64,000 bases of DNA from DASUPK01 sp963815045 (GCA_963815045.1 CAWFET010000004.1:186001-250000); one strand, 5' to 3'. Shown: positions 1 through 8,696, counted from the first letter of the stretch. The notes: generated from the letters alone by a model not told the origin. Program-made: numbers and translations.

Positions 1-604
1 CGCTCAGCGGTGGCACCGAGATGACGCCCGCGCGAGTGGCGAGCCCGGTCTTCGGGTCGTAGTGGAGGATGTGGATGACGTCGCCCTGAAGGCCGGGAGT
101 GCTCGGGTCGACCTTCTCGGCGCTGTGTGAGGAGTCGGCCAGGCCGGAGACGTAAGCCGTGCGGCCGTCCGGCGACATCGCAACCCCGCCGCTCAGGCCC
201 GGGAAGGGAATGGTCTGCACGACCCTCCCCACCTTCTTCCCCTCGCGTCGATTGCATTTCTTCGAGCCGGACTGCTTGGACTCCGCCGCCGAGCCCTTCT
301 TGGCCTTCTTCCTCCCCTTACACGGAACCTTGGCGACCTGGACGATCCGGACGTCGTTCGGGCCGCGGCCCGTGGAGAGGGCCCAGAGGAAGCGCCCATT
401 GGTGGTGAGAGCCCCGCCGGTCGGCAGGTTGCCCAGGGGAGTCAGCCGGCCCTCGGGCTCGAGATGGCGGCCGGTCGGCTGAATTCCGGTCGAGGGGCCG
501 ATCACCCCCACCGACCCCTGGCCGGCGGCGTACGCGACACCTGCACCGAACAGCGCCAGCAACAACATCAGTCCAGCGAGCCTTCCCGGCTTCCCTCTCC
601 TCAC
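1..604 (-). CDS. Secreted beta-propeller (lactonase/YVTN-like) protein, partial
   Basis: Only the first 201 codons are inside the window; the 3' part runs off the left edge. I read this frame directly from the bases. A TGA lies four codons upstream of the GTG at 604, so the start is well bounded. Residues 5-22 form a signal peptide (hydrophobic LAGLMLLLALFGAGVAYA). Blade-like segments follow, such as GALTTNGRFLWALSTG and GGVAMSPDGRTAYVSG, as in YVTN/lactonase-type beta-propellers. Inserted between two blades is a Lys-rich tract with two cysteines around an SAAES spacer, like the tails of other secreted proteins in this window. The ligand or substrate is unknown. Confidence 0.7.
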   Translation of the reverse strand, partial: MRRGKPGRLAGLMLLLALFGAGVAYAAGQGSVGVIGPSTGIQPTGRHLEPEGRLTPLGNLPTGGALTTNGRFLWALSTGRGPNDVRIVQVAKVPCKGRKKAKKGSAAESKQSGSKKCNRREGKKVGRVVQTIPFPGLSGGVAMSPDGRTAYVSGLADSSHSAEKVDPSTPGLQGDVIHILHYDPKTGLATRAGVISVPPLS

Positions 605-656
605 TGCGCGAAGTCATACCACCGCGCGCCCTCCGGCGAAAGGGCTGCGCCCTGAC

Positions 657-2315
657 TCAGAAGACCGGGAGCTCGGTGTACCTACCGAAAACCTGCTGAA
701 GGGCCGCCACCATCTCCCCCTCGGAGACGCGCGCCCTGGCGCAGTCGAGGATCGGCGGCATCAGGTTCGCGTCGGTGGCCGCCGCCGACTTGAGCGCGTC
801 GAGCGTCCGCTCCACCTCCGCGGAGTCGCGGCGGGATTTGGTCGCCTCCACCCTCCCCTTCTGCTTGCGCTCGAGTTCGGGGTCGACCCTGAGGATCGGG
901 ATCTCCTCGTCGTCCTCCTGGACGTAGTCGTTGACGCCGACCACGATCCGCTGCTTCGAGTCGACCTCCTGCTGGTATCGGAAGGAGGCGTCGGCGATCT
1001 CGCGCTGAGGGAAATTCTGCTTGATCGCCTCGACCATGCCGCCGAGCTCGTCGATCCGCGCGAAGTACTCGTATGCCGCGCGCTCCATCTCGTCGGTCAG
1101 CGTCTCGACGAAGTAGGAGCCGCCGAGGGGGTCGATGGTGTTGGTGACGCCGGTCTCGTGGGCGATCACCTGCTGGGTGCGAAGGGCGATCCGGACCGCC
1201 TCCTCGGTCGGCAGGGCGAGGGCCTCGTCGTAGGAGTTGGTGTGGAGCGACTGCGTCCCCCCCAGGACTCCGGCCAGCGCCTCGATCGCGGTCCGGATGA
1301 TGTTGTTCTGCGGCTGCTGCGCAGTCAGCGAGACGCCCGCGGTCTGGGTGTGGAAGCGCATCCGCCAGGACTCCTCGCGCTTCGCGCCGTAGGTCTCGCG
1401 CATCTCGCGGGCCCAGATCCGGCGCGCCGCCCGGTACTTGGCGATCTCCTCGAAGAAGTCGATGTGGGCGTTGAAGAAGAAGGAGAGGCGAGGCGCGAAC
1501 GCGTCGACGTCCAGGCCCCGCTCGATCGCCTGCTCGACGTAGGTGAAGCCGTCCTTGAGCGTGAAGGCCAGCTCCTGCTGCGCCGTCGAGCCGGCCTCGC
1601 GGATGTGGTACCCGGAGATCGAGATCGGGTGCCAGCGGGGCATGTGCTCCGTGGACCACTCGATCATGTCGCCGACCAGCCGCATCGCCGGCTCGATCGG
1701 GAAGCACCACTCCTTCTGGGCGATGTACTCCTTGAGGATGTCCGTCTGGATCGTGCCGCCGAGTCGCTCCGCCGGGACGCCCTGTTCCTCCGCCGTGGCG
1801 ACGTAGAAGGCGAGCAGGATCGCGGCCGGTGCGTTGATCGTCATCGAGGTGGTGACGCTGCCCAGGTCGATGCCTGAGAAGAGCGTCTCCATGTCGTCGA
1901 GGGTGTCGATGGCAACGCCCTCCACCCCCACCTCGCCGAGCGAGCGGTCGGCATCGGAATCCAGGCCCATCAGCGTGGGCATGTCGAAGGCCGTCGAGAG
2001 GCCGGTCTGGCCATGGTCGAGCAGGTAGCGGAAGCGCTCGTTGGTCTCCTCCGCGGTGCCGAAGCCGGCGAACTGCCGCATCGTCCAGAGGCGGCCGCGG
2101 TACATCGAGGGATAGACGCCTCGGGTGTACGGATACTCACCCGGGTAGCCGAGCTCGCGCTCGACGTCGGAGCCCTCGCGATCCTCCTCGGTGTAGAGGG
2201 GCTTCACCTCCTCGCCGGAGATCGTCTCGAAGAGGGCCTCGCGCTCCTCGAGCTTCGAATACACCCCGGCCAGCCACTCGTGTGCACGGCGGCGCGCTTC
2301 GGGCTCCACTGCCAT
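657..2315 (-). CDS. Acyl-CoA mutase large subunit (methylmalonyl-CoA mutase family, isobutyryl-CoA mutase-like)
   Basis: A 552-residue protein with the TIM-barrel substrate domain of B12-dependent acyl-CoA mutases and no C-terminal cobalamin domain, so it must pair with a separate small B12-binding subunit that is not in this window. Family blocks include YPYTRGVYPSMYRGR, GLSTAFDMPTLMG and GTIQTDILKEYIAQ. At the two positions that set substrate choice it has Phe82 (RQFAGF) and Gln200 (IAQKEW), 118 residues apart. Methylmalonyl-CoA mutase has Tyr89/Arg207, while isobutyryl-CoA mutase has Phe80/Gln198. I infer a branched C4 acyl-CoA substrate rather than methylmalonyl-CoA. A MeaB chaperone gene lies about 9.5 kb away. 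It ends 52 bp from the propeller gene on the same strand. Confidence 0.85.
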   Translation of the reverse strand: MAVEPEARRRAHEWLAGVYSKLEEREALFETISGEEVKPLYTEEDREGSDVERELGYPGEYPYTRGVYPSMYRGRLWTMRQFAGFGTAEETNERFRYLLDHGQTGLSTAFDMPTLMGLDSDADRSLGEVGVEGVAIDTLDDMETLFSGIDLGSVTTSMTINAPAAILLAFYVATAEEQGVPAERLGGTIQTDILKEYIAQKEWCFPIEPAMRLVGDMIEWSTEHMPRWHPISISGYHIREAGSTAQQELAFTLKDGFTYVEQAIERGLDVDAFAPRLSFFFNAHIDFFEEIAKYRAARRIWAREMRETYGAKREESWRMRFHTQTAGVSLTAQQPQNNIIRTAIEALAGVLGGTQSLHTNSYDEALALPTEEAVRIALRTQQVIAHETGVTNTIDPLGGSYFVETLTDEMERAAYEYFARIDELGGMVEAIKQNFPQREIADASFRYQQEVDSKQRIVVGVNDYVQEDDEEIPILRVDPELERKQKGRVEATKSRRDSAEVERTLDALKSAAATDANLMPPILDCARARVSEGEMVAALQQVFGRYTELPVF

Positions 2316-2324
2316 GCCAGAAGT

Positions 2325-3143
2325 CTAAGGCTGGCTGGTGATGCGGCTGCGCCTCTTGCGGGCCTCGACGAGCGCGGTATCAGCGCGGCGACAGAGCTCG
2401 GAGAGATCGTCGTCGGGCCGCAATCCGGTGCAGCCGACGCTGATGCCCCCTCGGCTCGGCCTCCGCGCCAGATCGGCCCGGATCACAGTGCAGCGGTCCT
2501 TGGCGCCCTCCAGGCCGACCCCCGCGATCGTGAAGGCGAACTCATCCCCGCCCAGCCGGACGATGGGCTCGTAGGAGCGGATGTTCGCCCGGATTGCCGC
2601 GACGACGTCGCGCAGCAGCTCGTCGCCCGCGAAGTGACCCTCGGTGTCGTTGACCTCCTTCAAGCCGTCGACGTCCACCATCACCAGGGCCAGACGCTCA
2701 TCTCGCCGCCGTGCTCGATCGATCTCCGCGCGCAGCATTTCCTCCCCGAAGCCACGGCGGTGGGCGCCCGTGAGGTCGTCGAAATGAGCCTTCTCGAGGG
2801 CCTCCAGCGCCTCGGCACGCTCCTCCGCCGCGCGGGCGCGGTCATCGGCCGCGAGCTCTCGATCAGCCGCCGCGAGAACGCGGTCGGATGCCGCCTCGGT
2901 GAGCAGCCGCTTGACGTGCCCGGCAATGTCGACGGGCGATCCATGCGTCAGCGCGCCGTCCATCTCGGCGATCGCTCGATCGCGCTTCTGGGCGGCACGG
3001 TCTCGCTCGGCGGCGATCTGGTCGCGGCGGCTTGCCAGCTCGTCGCGCTCCGCCGCCTCCCGGACCTGCTCCTCGACTTCGCGCACCCGGAGACTCCTGG
3101 CGGTCTCTCGCTGCCCCACGTCCGACGCCTGATGGTTCATCAA
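2325..3143 (-). CDS. GGDEF diguanylate cyclase with charged coiled-coil N-terminus
   Basis: A 272-residue protein with no membrane segment. Residues 10-120 are an Arg/Asp/Glu/Ala-rich helical region with repeated AERDRA/AADREL heptads, likely a coiled-coil dimerisation module. The GGDEF domain follows (DDLTGAHRRGF at 122-132, metal-binding VDVDGLKEVND at 156-166, RLGGDEF with GGDEF at 198-202). It should make cyclic-di-GMP from two GTP. The inhibitory I-site, normally RxxD five residues before GGDEF, reads RSYE (189-192), so product feedback may be weakened. It sits 9 bp upstream of the mutase gene on the same strand. Confident as GGDEF; the signal sensed is unknown. Confidence 0.88.
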   Translation of the reverse strand: MMNHQASDVGQRETARSLRVREVEEQVREAAERDELASRRDQIAAERDRAAQKRDRAIAEMDGALTHGSPVDIAGHVKRLLTEAASDRVLAAADRELAADDRARAAEERAEALEALEKAHFDDLTGAHRRGFGEEMLRAEIDRARRRDERLALVMVDVDGLKEVNDTEGHFAGDELLRDVVAAIRANIRSYEPIVRLGGDEFAFTIAGVGLEGAKDRCTVIRADLARRPSRGGISVGCTGLRPDDDLSELCRRADTALVEARKRRSRITSQP

Positions 3144-3330
3144 ATCACGGCTTTCCTGACACGTGCCTGCGGTCGCATCGCGCTCCCGGAAAGCACTTGT
3201 TCTCGGTTTGCTCCAAACACCTGCGTTCGCCCTGCGAAACGCCCGCGAGAATGTCGGCTCCTCAGGTTCCCTGTCTCAGGCGCCACTTTCAATGCGCAAA
3301 TTCGGTACGGGCCCGAATTGGCCGGATCGG

Positions 3331-4122
3331 CTAGCGGCGCAGCGCGCCGCGAGCGGAGCGCCAGCCGCCGGCCTGCCTGCGCCTCGAGGCAAGCGCACCG
3401 GCCCAGCCCACCGCTGCCGCGAGCGCCGTGGCGCCGACGATCGCCAGCTTCCGGCCCAGCTTCTCGAAGCGCATCACCTGCCATCCCTCCTGGCGCGCGA
3501 TCTCGAGTAGGTCGGCGTCGGGGTTGACGACCACCGCGTTGCCCACCGAGCGCAGCATCGGCAGGTCGCTGACCGAGTCGGAGTAGGCGTAGGAGGCGTC
3601 CATGTCGATGTCGTGCCTCTCGGCGAAGCGCTGCATCGCCAGGACCTTGCCGTTCCCGTACACGAAGGGCCCATCCATCTCGCCGGTGAACTTGCCATCG
3701 GCGCCGATCTCCCACGCGGTACCGATCCCGCCCTCCATCCCCAACACCGCCGCGAGCGCCTTGACCAGGTCGTTGCCCGCGGCGCTGACGATGAAGGTGG
3801 CGCGACCCTCGTCCTGGTGGCGATGGACCTCATCGAGCATTTGCGGATAGATCCGGGGCAGGATGCCGGCGAGCACCGCCGGCGCCATGCGCTCCACATC
3901 GCGCTCGGGGATCTCGGCGAAGACCTTCTTGGCGACCTCCAGCACGGCGTTGGTCTGCTCGTCGGATGAGCCACGCAGCCGGTAACGGAGGTGTCCCAGG
4001 CCCCACCTGACGAGCTGCCCGCGCGGGACGAAACCGCGCTGGTTCGCCACCCGCGCGAAGACCATGCCGGACGAGCCGGCCATCAGGGTCTTGTCAAGAT
4101 CGAAGAAGGCTGCTCCGGGCAT
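3331..4122 (-). CDS. HAD-superfamily IB phosphatase (SerB-like) with C-terminal membrane helix
   Basis: A 263-residue HAD hydrolase. Motif I is DLDKT (8-12, nucleophile Asp8), motif II the Ser of VSAAG (about 113), motif III Lys159 in GNGK, and motif IV SDSVSD (181-186). This is the IB subfamily seen in phosphoserine phosphatase-like and CicA-like proteins. A hydrophobic stretch at about 226-245 would anchor it to the membrane, followed by an Arg-rich tail. A longer open frame runs upstream through the thiolase gene, but the HAD fold begins exactly at this ATG, which sits in the loop of a 9-bp hairpin (4112-4132). It lies 32 bp after thiolase. The substrate is not predictable from sequence. 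Confidence 0.85.
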   Translation of the reverse strand: MPGAAFFDLDKTLMAGSSGMVFARVANQRGFVPRGQLVRWGLGHLRYRLRGSSDEQTNAVLEVAKKVFAEIPERDVERMAPAVLAGILPRIYPQMLDEVHRHQDEGRATFIVSAAGNDLVKALAAVLGMEGGIGTAWEIGADGKFTGEMDGPFVYGNGKVLAMQRFAERHDIDMDASYAYSDSVSDLPMLRSVGNAVVVNPDADLLEIARQEGWQVMRFEKLGRKLAIVGATALAAAVGWAGALASRRRQAGGWRSARGALRR

Positions 4123-4132
4123 CGCCCGGAGC
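4112..4132 (-). promoter_or_regulatory. Hairpin presenting the HAD start codon in its loop
   Basis: Perfect 9-bp arms GCTCCGGGC/GCCCGGAGC enclose a three-base loop. In the minus-strand mRNA the loop plus the first arm base form the ATG of the HAD gene. It lies just after the thiolase stop codon, so it could couple HAD translation to thiolase translation or slow initiation. The pairing is seen directly; the role is inferred. Confidence 0.4.
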
Positions 4133-4154
4133 CTAGCCCCCGGCGCTCTTCTCG

Positions 4155-5339
4155 CTAGCCCCCGTTGACCTCGACCAGGATCGCGTCGCCCTGGCCGCCG
4201 CCTGAGCAGATCGCGGCGCAGCCGAGGCCGCCGCCGCGGCGCCGCAGCTCGTGCACGAGCGCGCCGACGATCCGCGCCCCCGAGGCGCCGATCGGATGGC
4301 CTAGCGCGATCGCTCCGCCGTTGACGTTGACCTTGTCCTCGTCGATCTCGAGCGTGCGGACGGAGTTGATCGCGACCGAGGCGAAGGCCTCGTTGATCTC
4401 CCAGAGGTCGACATCGCCGGGCTTCTTGCCGATCTTCTCCAGGGCCTGCATCGCGGCCTTGGCGGGGGTCCTGGCGAGATAGGCAAAGTCGTCCGCGACC
4501 TGGCCGTAGGCCAGCACGGTCGCGATCGCGCTCTTGCCGTTCTGCTTGGCCCACTCGTCCGATGCGACCACCACGGCGCCGGCGCCGTCGTTGACGCCCG
4601 GCGCGTTGCCGGCGGTATGGGTGGCGTCGTCGTCGCCGACGGCCCGTAGCTTGGAGAGCACCTCGAGGGTGGTGTCGGGCCGGATCGCCTCGTCCGCCGC
4701 CACCTCGGTGTCGCCCTTCTTCGAGTGGACCGTGACCGTGACGATCTCCTCGGCGAGCTTGCCGTCCTCGGTCGCCTTGTGGGCGAGCTGGTGGGAGCGC
4801 TCGGCGAAGCGGTCCATGTCGGCGCGCGTGATCTCGAGCTCGTTGGAGACCTCGCTGGCCTCGTTGATCATCTGCTTCTCGGTGAAGGGGTTGGTGAGCC
4901 CGTCGTGGGTCATCGCGTCGATGGCCTGGACGTCGCCCATCCGGAAGCCGAAGCGGGCGCCGGGCAGCAGGTACGGGGCCTTGCTCATCGACTCCATGCC
5001 GCCGGTGACGCCGATCTCGAGATCGCCGGCCCGGATCGCCTGGTCGGCGATGCCGATCGAGCGCATGCCCGAGGCGCACACCTTGTTGACGGTCTCCGAG
5101 GGGACCTCCTTCGGGATGCCGCCCTTGATCTGGGCCTGGCGCGAGGGGATCTGCCCCTGCCCGGCCTGGAGCACCTGGCCGTAGACGACGCCCTGGACCT
5201 CGTCGGCCTTCACCTCGGCGCGGTCGAGCGCCTCCGAGATCACGGTGCCGCCCAGGTCGGTGGCATCGAGGGACGAGAGCCCGCCGCCCATCTTCCCGAA
5301 GGGGGTTCTGGCGGTGGAGAGGATGACCGTCTTCGACAT
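4155..5339 (-). CDS. Acetyl-CoA acetyltransferase (biosynthetic-type thiolase)
   Basis: A 394-residue thiolase, which condenses or cleaves acyl-CoA with acetyl-CoA. The active-site residues fall where they do in the Zoogloea enzyme: nucleophile Cys88 (NKVCASGMRS), His348 (ALGHPIGASG) and Cys378 (ICSGGGQGD). The N-terminus (TVILSTARTPFGKMGG) is canonical, so the ATG start is secure. It shares its strand with the HAD, GGDEF and mutase genes and is divergent from pepA. Fatty-acid or acetoacetyl-CoA metabolism is the likely role; the exact chain-length preference cannot be read. Confidence 0.93.
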   Translation of the reverse strand: MSKTVILSTARTPFGKMGGGLSSLDATDLGGTVISEALDRAEVKADEVQGVVYGQVLQAGQGQIPSRQAQIKGGIPKEVPSETVNKVCASGMRSIGIADQAIRAGDLEIGVTGGMESMSKAPYLLPGARFGFRMGDVQAIDAMTHDGLTNPFTEKQMINEASEVSNELEITRADMDRFAERSHQLAHKATEDGKLAEEIVTVTVHSKKGDTEVAADEAIRPDTTLEVLSKLRAVGDDDATHTAGNAPGVNDGAGAVVVASDEWAKQNGKSAIATVLAYGQVADDFAYLARTPAKAAMQALEKIGKKPGDVDLWEINEAFASVAINSVRTLEIDEDKVNVNGGAIALGHPIGASGARIVGALVHELRRRGGGLGCAAICSGGGQGDAILVEVNGG

Positions 5340-5384
5340 CTGCGCCTTTCGTTGTGCCAGCGGCGAGTCCGCGAGCTGTGGATG

Positions 5385-5409
5385 CGGCGGCGGTGTTTGT
5401 GGCCGCCGA
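5385..5409. repeat. 25-bp exact repeat, copy 1 (intergenic)
   Basis: These 25 bases are identical, in the same orientation, to 31460-31484. The unit contains the inverted repeat CGGCGG/CCGCCG around a T/G-rich loop. Here it lies between the divergent thiolase and pepA starts. The complement of its right flank shares CGACTTAT plus CGG and CGGCC blocks with 63320-63337, suggesting a dispersed palindromic family. Confidence 0.6.
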
Positions 5410-5456
5410 ATAAGTCGGGAAGGGAAGGTTAGTGACCGTCTGTAATCTGGCGCTCC

Positions 5457-6899
5457 GTGCGCGTCGCCGTCTCAGACATGCCGCTTGCCGAGGTCGACTC
5501 CGACCTCCTCGCGGTCCTCGTCTTCGATGGCGACGATCTGCCCGAGCCGCTGGCCGGGGCGCCAGGCTCGGACGACGTCAAGGGCGCCTATCGCAAGACG
5601 ACCCTGATCCATCCGGAGAAGCCGCGCCGCGCGCTCGTGGTCGGCCTCGGGAGCCGCGACGAGTTCGAGCCGGAGCGGGCCCGGGTCGCCACCGCGATCG
5701 CCGCGCGGACCGCCGGGTCGATGGACGTGACCTCGATGACCATCGCCGGGCCCGATGCCCAGGATCCGAGGGCGCTGGCGTCAGCGGCGGTCGAGGGAGC
5801 GATCCTCGCCTCCTACCGCTTCGACCGCTACAAGTCGAAGAAGGACGGCGAGGACGCCCCGCCGAAGCACATCGAGGATCTGACGGTCATCGGCGACGAC
5901 ACGCTGGGCGAGGCCGTCGAGGCCGCGCGGGTCGCCGCCGAGGCGGAGAACTTCGCGCGCGAGCTCCAGGACCTGCCTTCGAACGTCGTGACTCCCTCCT
6001 ACCTGGCCGGCCGCGCCAAGGCGATTGCGGACGAGCACGGCTCGGTCACCTGCGAGGTGATGGGACGCAAGGAGATCGCCGACAAGGAGATGGGCGGCCT
6101 CGTCGCGGTCTCACAGGGCAGCGCGGAGGACCCCCAGCTGATCGAGCTCCGCTACGAGGCGGGCGGCGACGGCGAGACCCTCGCCCTGGTGGGGAAGGGC
6201 GTCACATTCGACTCCGGAGGCATCTCGATCAAGCCCTCGGGCGGGATGCACGAGATGAAGATGGACATGTCGGGAGCGGCCGCCGTGCTCGAGGCGGTCT
6301 CCGCGATCGCCAAGCTCGAGATCCCGATCAACATCCTGGCGGTCATCCCCTCCACCGAGAACATGCCGAGCGGGACGGCCGTGAAGCCGGGAGACATCAT
6401 CACCCAGCTCAACGGCAAGACGGTCGAGGTCAACAACACCGACGCCGAGGGCCGGCTGATCCTGGCCGACGCCCTCTCCTATGCGGTCGAGCTCGGCGCC
6501 GACCGGATCGTGGACCTGGCCACCCTGACGGGCGCCGTGATCATCGCCCTCGGCTCCACGTACGCCGGGCTGATCTCGAACGACGACGCCTTCGCCGCGG
6601 AGGTCGAGGGGGCCGGCGGCCGCACCGGCGAGCTCGCCTGGCGCCTCCCCCTCCACCCCGAGTACAAGGACCTGACCAAGGGCACGGCCGCGGACCTCAC
6701 CAACGCCTCGTCGAAGCGGAAGGCCTCGACGATCTACGCCGGGTCCTTCCTGGAAGAGTTCGTCGACGAGAAGCCCTGGGTCCACCTGGACATCGCCGGG
6801 ACCGCCTGGGACGTCGGGCGCGAGTACACGGGCAAGGGCCCGAGCGGATTCGGGACGAGACTGCTTATTGACCTTGCGCGCTCGCTCTCCGCTGGTTAG
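5457..6899 (+). CDS. pepA: Leucyl aminopeptidase, M17 family
   Basis: A 480-residue cytosolic aminopeptidase that removes N-terminal residues from peptides using two metal ions. The C-terminal catalytic domain has the metal/substrate block LVGKGVTFDSGGISIKPS, the MKMDMSGAAAVL segment and the family signature NTDAEGRLILADAL. The N-terminal macro-like domain spans about residues 1-150. The start is GTG (MRVAVSDMPL); length fits the family (about 480-500). Transcribed alone, divergent from thiolase, and followed after 42 bp by a secreted Lys/Cys-tail protein. Confidence 0.95.
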   Translation: MRVAVSDMPLAEVDSDLLAVLVFDGDDLPEPLAGAPGSDDVKGAYRKTTLIHPEKPRRALVVGLGSRDEFEPERARVATAIAARTAGSMDVTSMTIAGPDAQDPRALASAAVEGAILASYRFDRYKSKKDGEDAPPKHIEDLTVIGDDTLGEAVEAARVAAEAENFARELQDLPSNVVTPSYLAGRAKAIADEHGSVTCEVMGRKEIADKEMGGLVAVSQGSAEDPQLIELRYEAGGDGETLALVGKGVTFDSGGISIKPSGGMHEMKMDMSGAAAVLEAVSAIAKLEIPINILAVIPSTENMPSGTAVKPGDIITQLNGKTVEVNNTDAEGRLILADALSYAVELGADRIVDLATLTGAVIIALGSTYAGLISNDDAFAAEVEGAGGRTGELAWRLPLHPEYKDLTKGTAADLTNASSKRKASTIYAGSFLEEFVDEKPWVHLDIAGTAWDVGREYTGKGPSGFGTRLLIDLARSLSAG

Positions 6900-6941
6900 G
6901 GTCGCGGCAGCTCGTTACTAGGGACCAACGGAGGGAGAACC

Positions 6942-7742
6942 GTGGGGAAGTCTCGTGTGATCGCAGCGATCGCTGGCGTCGCGACAACGGCGGCGCTGCT
7001 TGGCGCCTCGACAGCGTCCGCGGCGACGCTCGTCGGCGATTATCAGCTGCAGGGCACGCGTGGTTCGTCCGGGCCCGGTCCGGCGCTGACCGACATAGCA
7101 GGCGGAAACGCGTTCCAGACGGACAACGTGATGAGGACGAGCCGGCAGGTGCTCACCTTCCCGCGTCATAGCGGGGTGCAGATGCTTCCGAGCGTCGGCA
7201 ACGGCAGCGTTCCGTACTCCGTCGTGTCCACGTTCAGGCTCGACCAAGTCACCACCAACCCGGATTCGAACTACGACCGGATTCTCGACTCCTCGAATGC
7301 CACCAGCGACCTGGGCTTCTACTCCCATTCGGGGAATGCCGACTACTACGGCGACACCGCTGGTGAAGTGTTGAGCGGGAGTGTGGTCTTCTCAGACAGC
7401 ACCTACGTGACGGTCGCGATCACGAGCCTGCCACCCACCCTGAGCAGGATCTACGTGAACGGCGCCCTGGTCGTCTCGGCCCCAGAGACGCTGCCAGTCG
7501 TCAACGACACGCTCCGTCTCTTCAAGGACAACAATGACTATGAGGAGTCTGGCGGTGCCGTGTCCTGTGTCCGGGTCTACACCGGCGCCCTCACCGACGA
7601 TGAGGTGGCCGCGATTGGTGCGAGCCCGACCTGCCAGGCGCCGCCGGCGCCGGTGATCAAGAAGAAGTGCAAGAAGCACAAGAAGAAGCACCGGGCGGCC
7701 GACGCCAAGAAGAAGAAGTGCAAGAAAAAGAAGAAGCGCTAG
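6942..7742 (+). CDS. Secreted LamG/concanavalin-like protein with Lys/Cys-rich C-terminal tail
   Basis: A 266-residue exported protein. Residues 1-28 are a signal peptide ending STASA|AT. The body (about 29-230) resembles a LamG/concanavalin A-like jelly roll: SYSVVSTFRL-type strands, YVTVAITSLPPTLSRIYVNGALV, and the closing VRVYTGALTDDEVAAI typical of LamG repeats. The last 28 residues are two Lys clusters, each with one Cys, separated by RAADA. Three other genes here encode similar tracts (10662, 13623, 28373), with a fourth related tract in the partial gene at 1-604. GTG start preceded by a GGAGGGAG ribosome site. I infer cell-surface localisation; the ligand is unknown. Confidence 0.75.
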   Translation: MGKSRVIAAIAGVATTAALLGASTASAATLVGDYQLQGTRGSSGPGPALTDIAGGNAFQTDNVMRTSRQVLTFPRHSGVQMLPSVGNGSVPYSVVSTFRLDQVTTNPDSNYDRILDSSNATSDLGFYSHSGNADYYGDTAGEVLSGSVVFSDSTYVTVAITSLPPTLSRIYVNGALVVSAPETLPVVNDTLRLFKDNNDYEESGGAVSCVRVYTGALTDDEVAAIGASPTCQAPPAPVIKKKCKKHKKKHRAADAKKKKCKKKKKR

Positions 7743-8167
7743 ACCGCGAGTAGTCGCAGCAGCCGGCGGCCGAGAACCCGGTCGCCCTCGATCCTGACCC
7801 GCCCGCTGGCGAGCCGGCCCAGCGCTCTGCGCCCGTGGCGGTGGCGCGGATCGGGAACGCCGTGGAGGCGGCCCTGGAGGGTCGGCACGGTGGCGAAGTG
7901 GACGATGTCCGGCAGTCGCCCCGTGATCACCAGGTCGGGCTTGCGCGAGTCGCCGTCCTCGACGACGACGCTGCGCGGCTTGAAGTGGATGCGCAGCGGC
8001 GAGAAGTCCTCGGCGAAGCGGAAGACCACTCTCCCCCGCATCTGCGACGCCAGCTCCGGCTCGCGCGCGATGCCGCGCTCGATCAACCCATAGATGCTGG
8101 GCGCGACGCCATCCTCGACCATACGGCCGAGACGGATCGTCGGCGCCCTTCCATTGGTTCCGCTCAC
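7739..8167 (-). CDS. Small SCP2-like (sterol carrier) domain protein
   Basis: A 142-residue soluble protein. The central block GRVVFRFAEDFSPLRIHF, followed by DLVITGRLPDIVHFAT and GRVRIEGDRVLGRRLLRLL, has the strand-helix pattern of SCP2 sterol-carrier-like domains, which bind hydrophobic ligands. This is a fold-level resemblance only. The start is uncertain: GTG at 8167 has a G-rich run directly against it, and an internal ATG (MVEDG) is possible. It converges with the upstream Lys/Cys gene, overlapping by 4 bp. Confidence 0.5.
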   Translation of the reverse strand: MSGTNGRAPTIRLGRMVEDGVAPSIYGLIERGIAREPELASQMRGRVVFRFAEDFSPLRIHFKPRSVVVEDGDSRKPDLVITGRLPDIVHFATVPTLQGRLHGVPDPRHRHGRRALGRLASGRVRIEGDRVLGRRLLRLLAV

Positions 8168-8186
8168 TCCCCCAATGTAGAAGCGG

Positions 8187-8696
8187 CTACAGCTCGAACA
8201 GGAGACAGGTGCTGGTGCCGGTGGCGAGCAGCTTGCCGGTCTCGACCGAGGTGAGCTTCGCCTCGGCGGTCGCGGTCTTTCGGCCCTTGTGGATCACGAC
8301 GGACTCCGCGCGGACGGCGCCGGTGTCGCGGAGGATCGGCCGCAGGTACTTGATCTCGAGCGTCTGGCTCGTGTAGCCGACGCCCTGGGGAAGCGTGGTG
8401 TGGACCGAGCAGCCGAGCGCGGAGTCGAGGATCGTCGAGGCGTAGCCGCCGTGCACCACACCGATCGGGTTGTAGTGCTCCTCGCCGGGCTCGCCGACGA
8501 AGACGGCACGCTCCTCCTCGAGCAGCTCGATCGAGAAGTTCATGACCACGGCGATCGGGGGCGGCGGGATCTCGCCCGACTGAATCGCGCGGACGTAGTC
8601 GAGGCCGGCCATCTGGGCCCCGACGGCGGCACTCGTCACCGGGTCCTGCCAGCTGATCGTCCGGCTGCGAGTCGACTCCGGTGTGTCGATGCTCAC
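8187..8696 (-). CDS. PaaI-type hotdog acyl-CoA thioesterase
   Basis: A 169-residue hotdog-fold protein likely to hydrolyse acyl-CoA thioesters. Recognisable segments are YNPIGVVHGGYASTILDSALG (split across the central helix, with the HGG motif) and LEIKYLRPILRDTGAVRAE. I chose the GTG at 8696 because an uninterrupted G-rich ribosome site precedes it; the longer ATG reading adds 17 residues that do not look like the family. It follows a tiny ORF at 8710-8871 by 13 bp, and the pair is divergent from an HxlR regulator and an acyl-CoA dehydrogenase, which points to shared control. Confidence 0.82.
   Translation of the reverse strand: MSIDTPESTRSRTISWQDPVTSAAVGAQMAGLDYVRAIQSGEIPPPPIAVVMNFSIELLEEERAVFVGEPGEEHYNPIGVVHGGYASTILDSALGCSVHTTLPQGVGYTSQTLEIKYLRPILRDTGAVRAESVVIHKGRKTATAEAKLTSVETGKLLATGTSTCLLFEL

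Noticed and set aside
3256..3285. TPP-riboswitch-like words CTGAGA and GAACCTGA on the minus strand before the GGDEF gene
   Set aside because: The rest of the TPP consensus (GGGTGC and TAAT..CCGCG..GGGA) is missing and the gene is not thiamine-related. The repeat CCTGAG-N8-CCTGAG explains the words.
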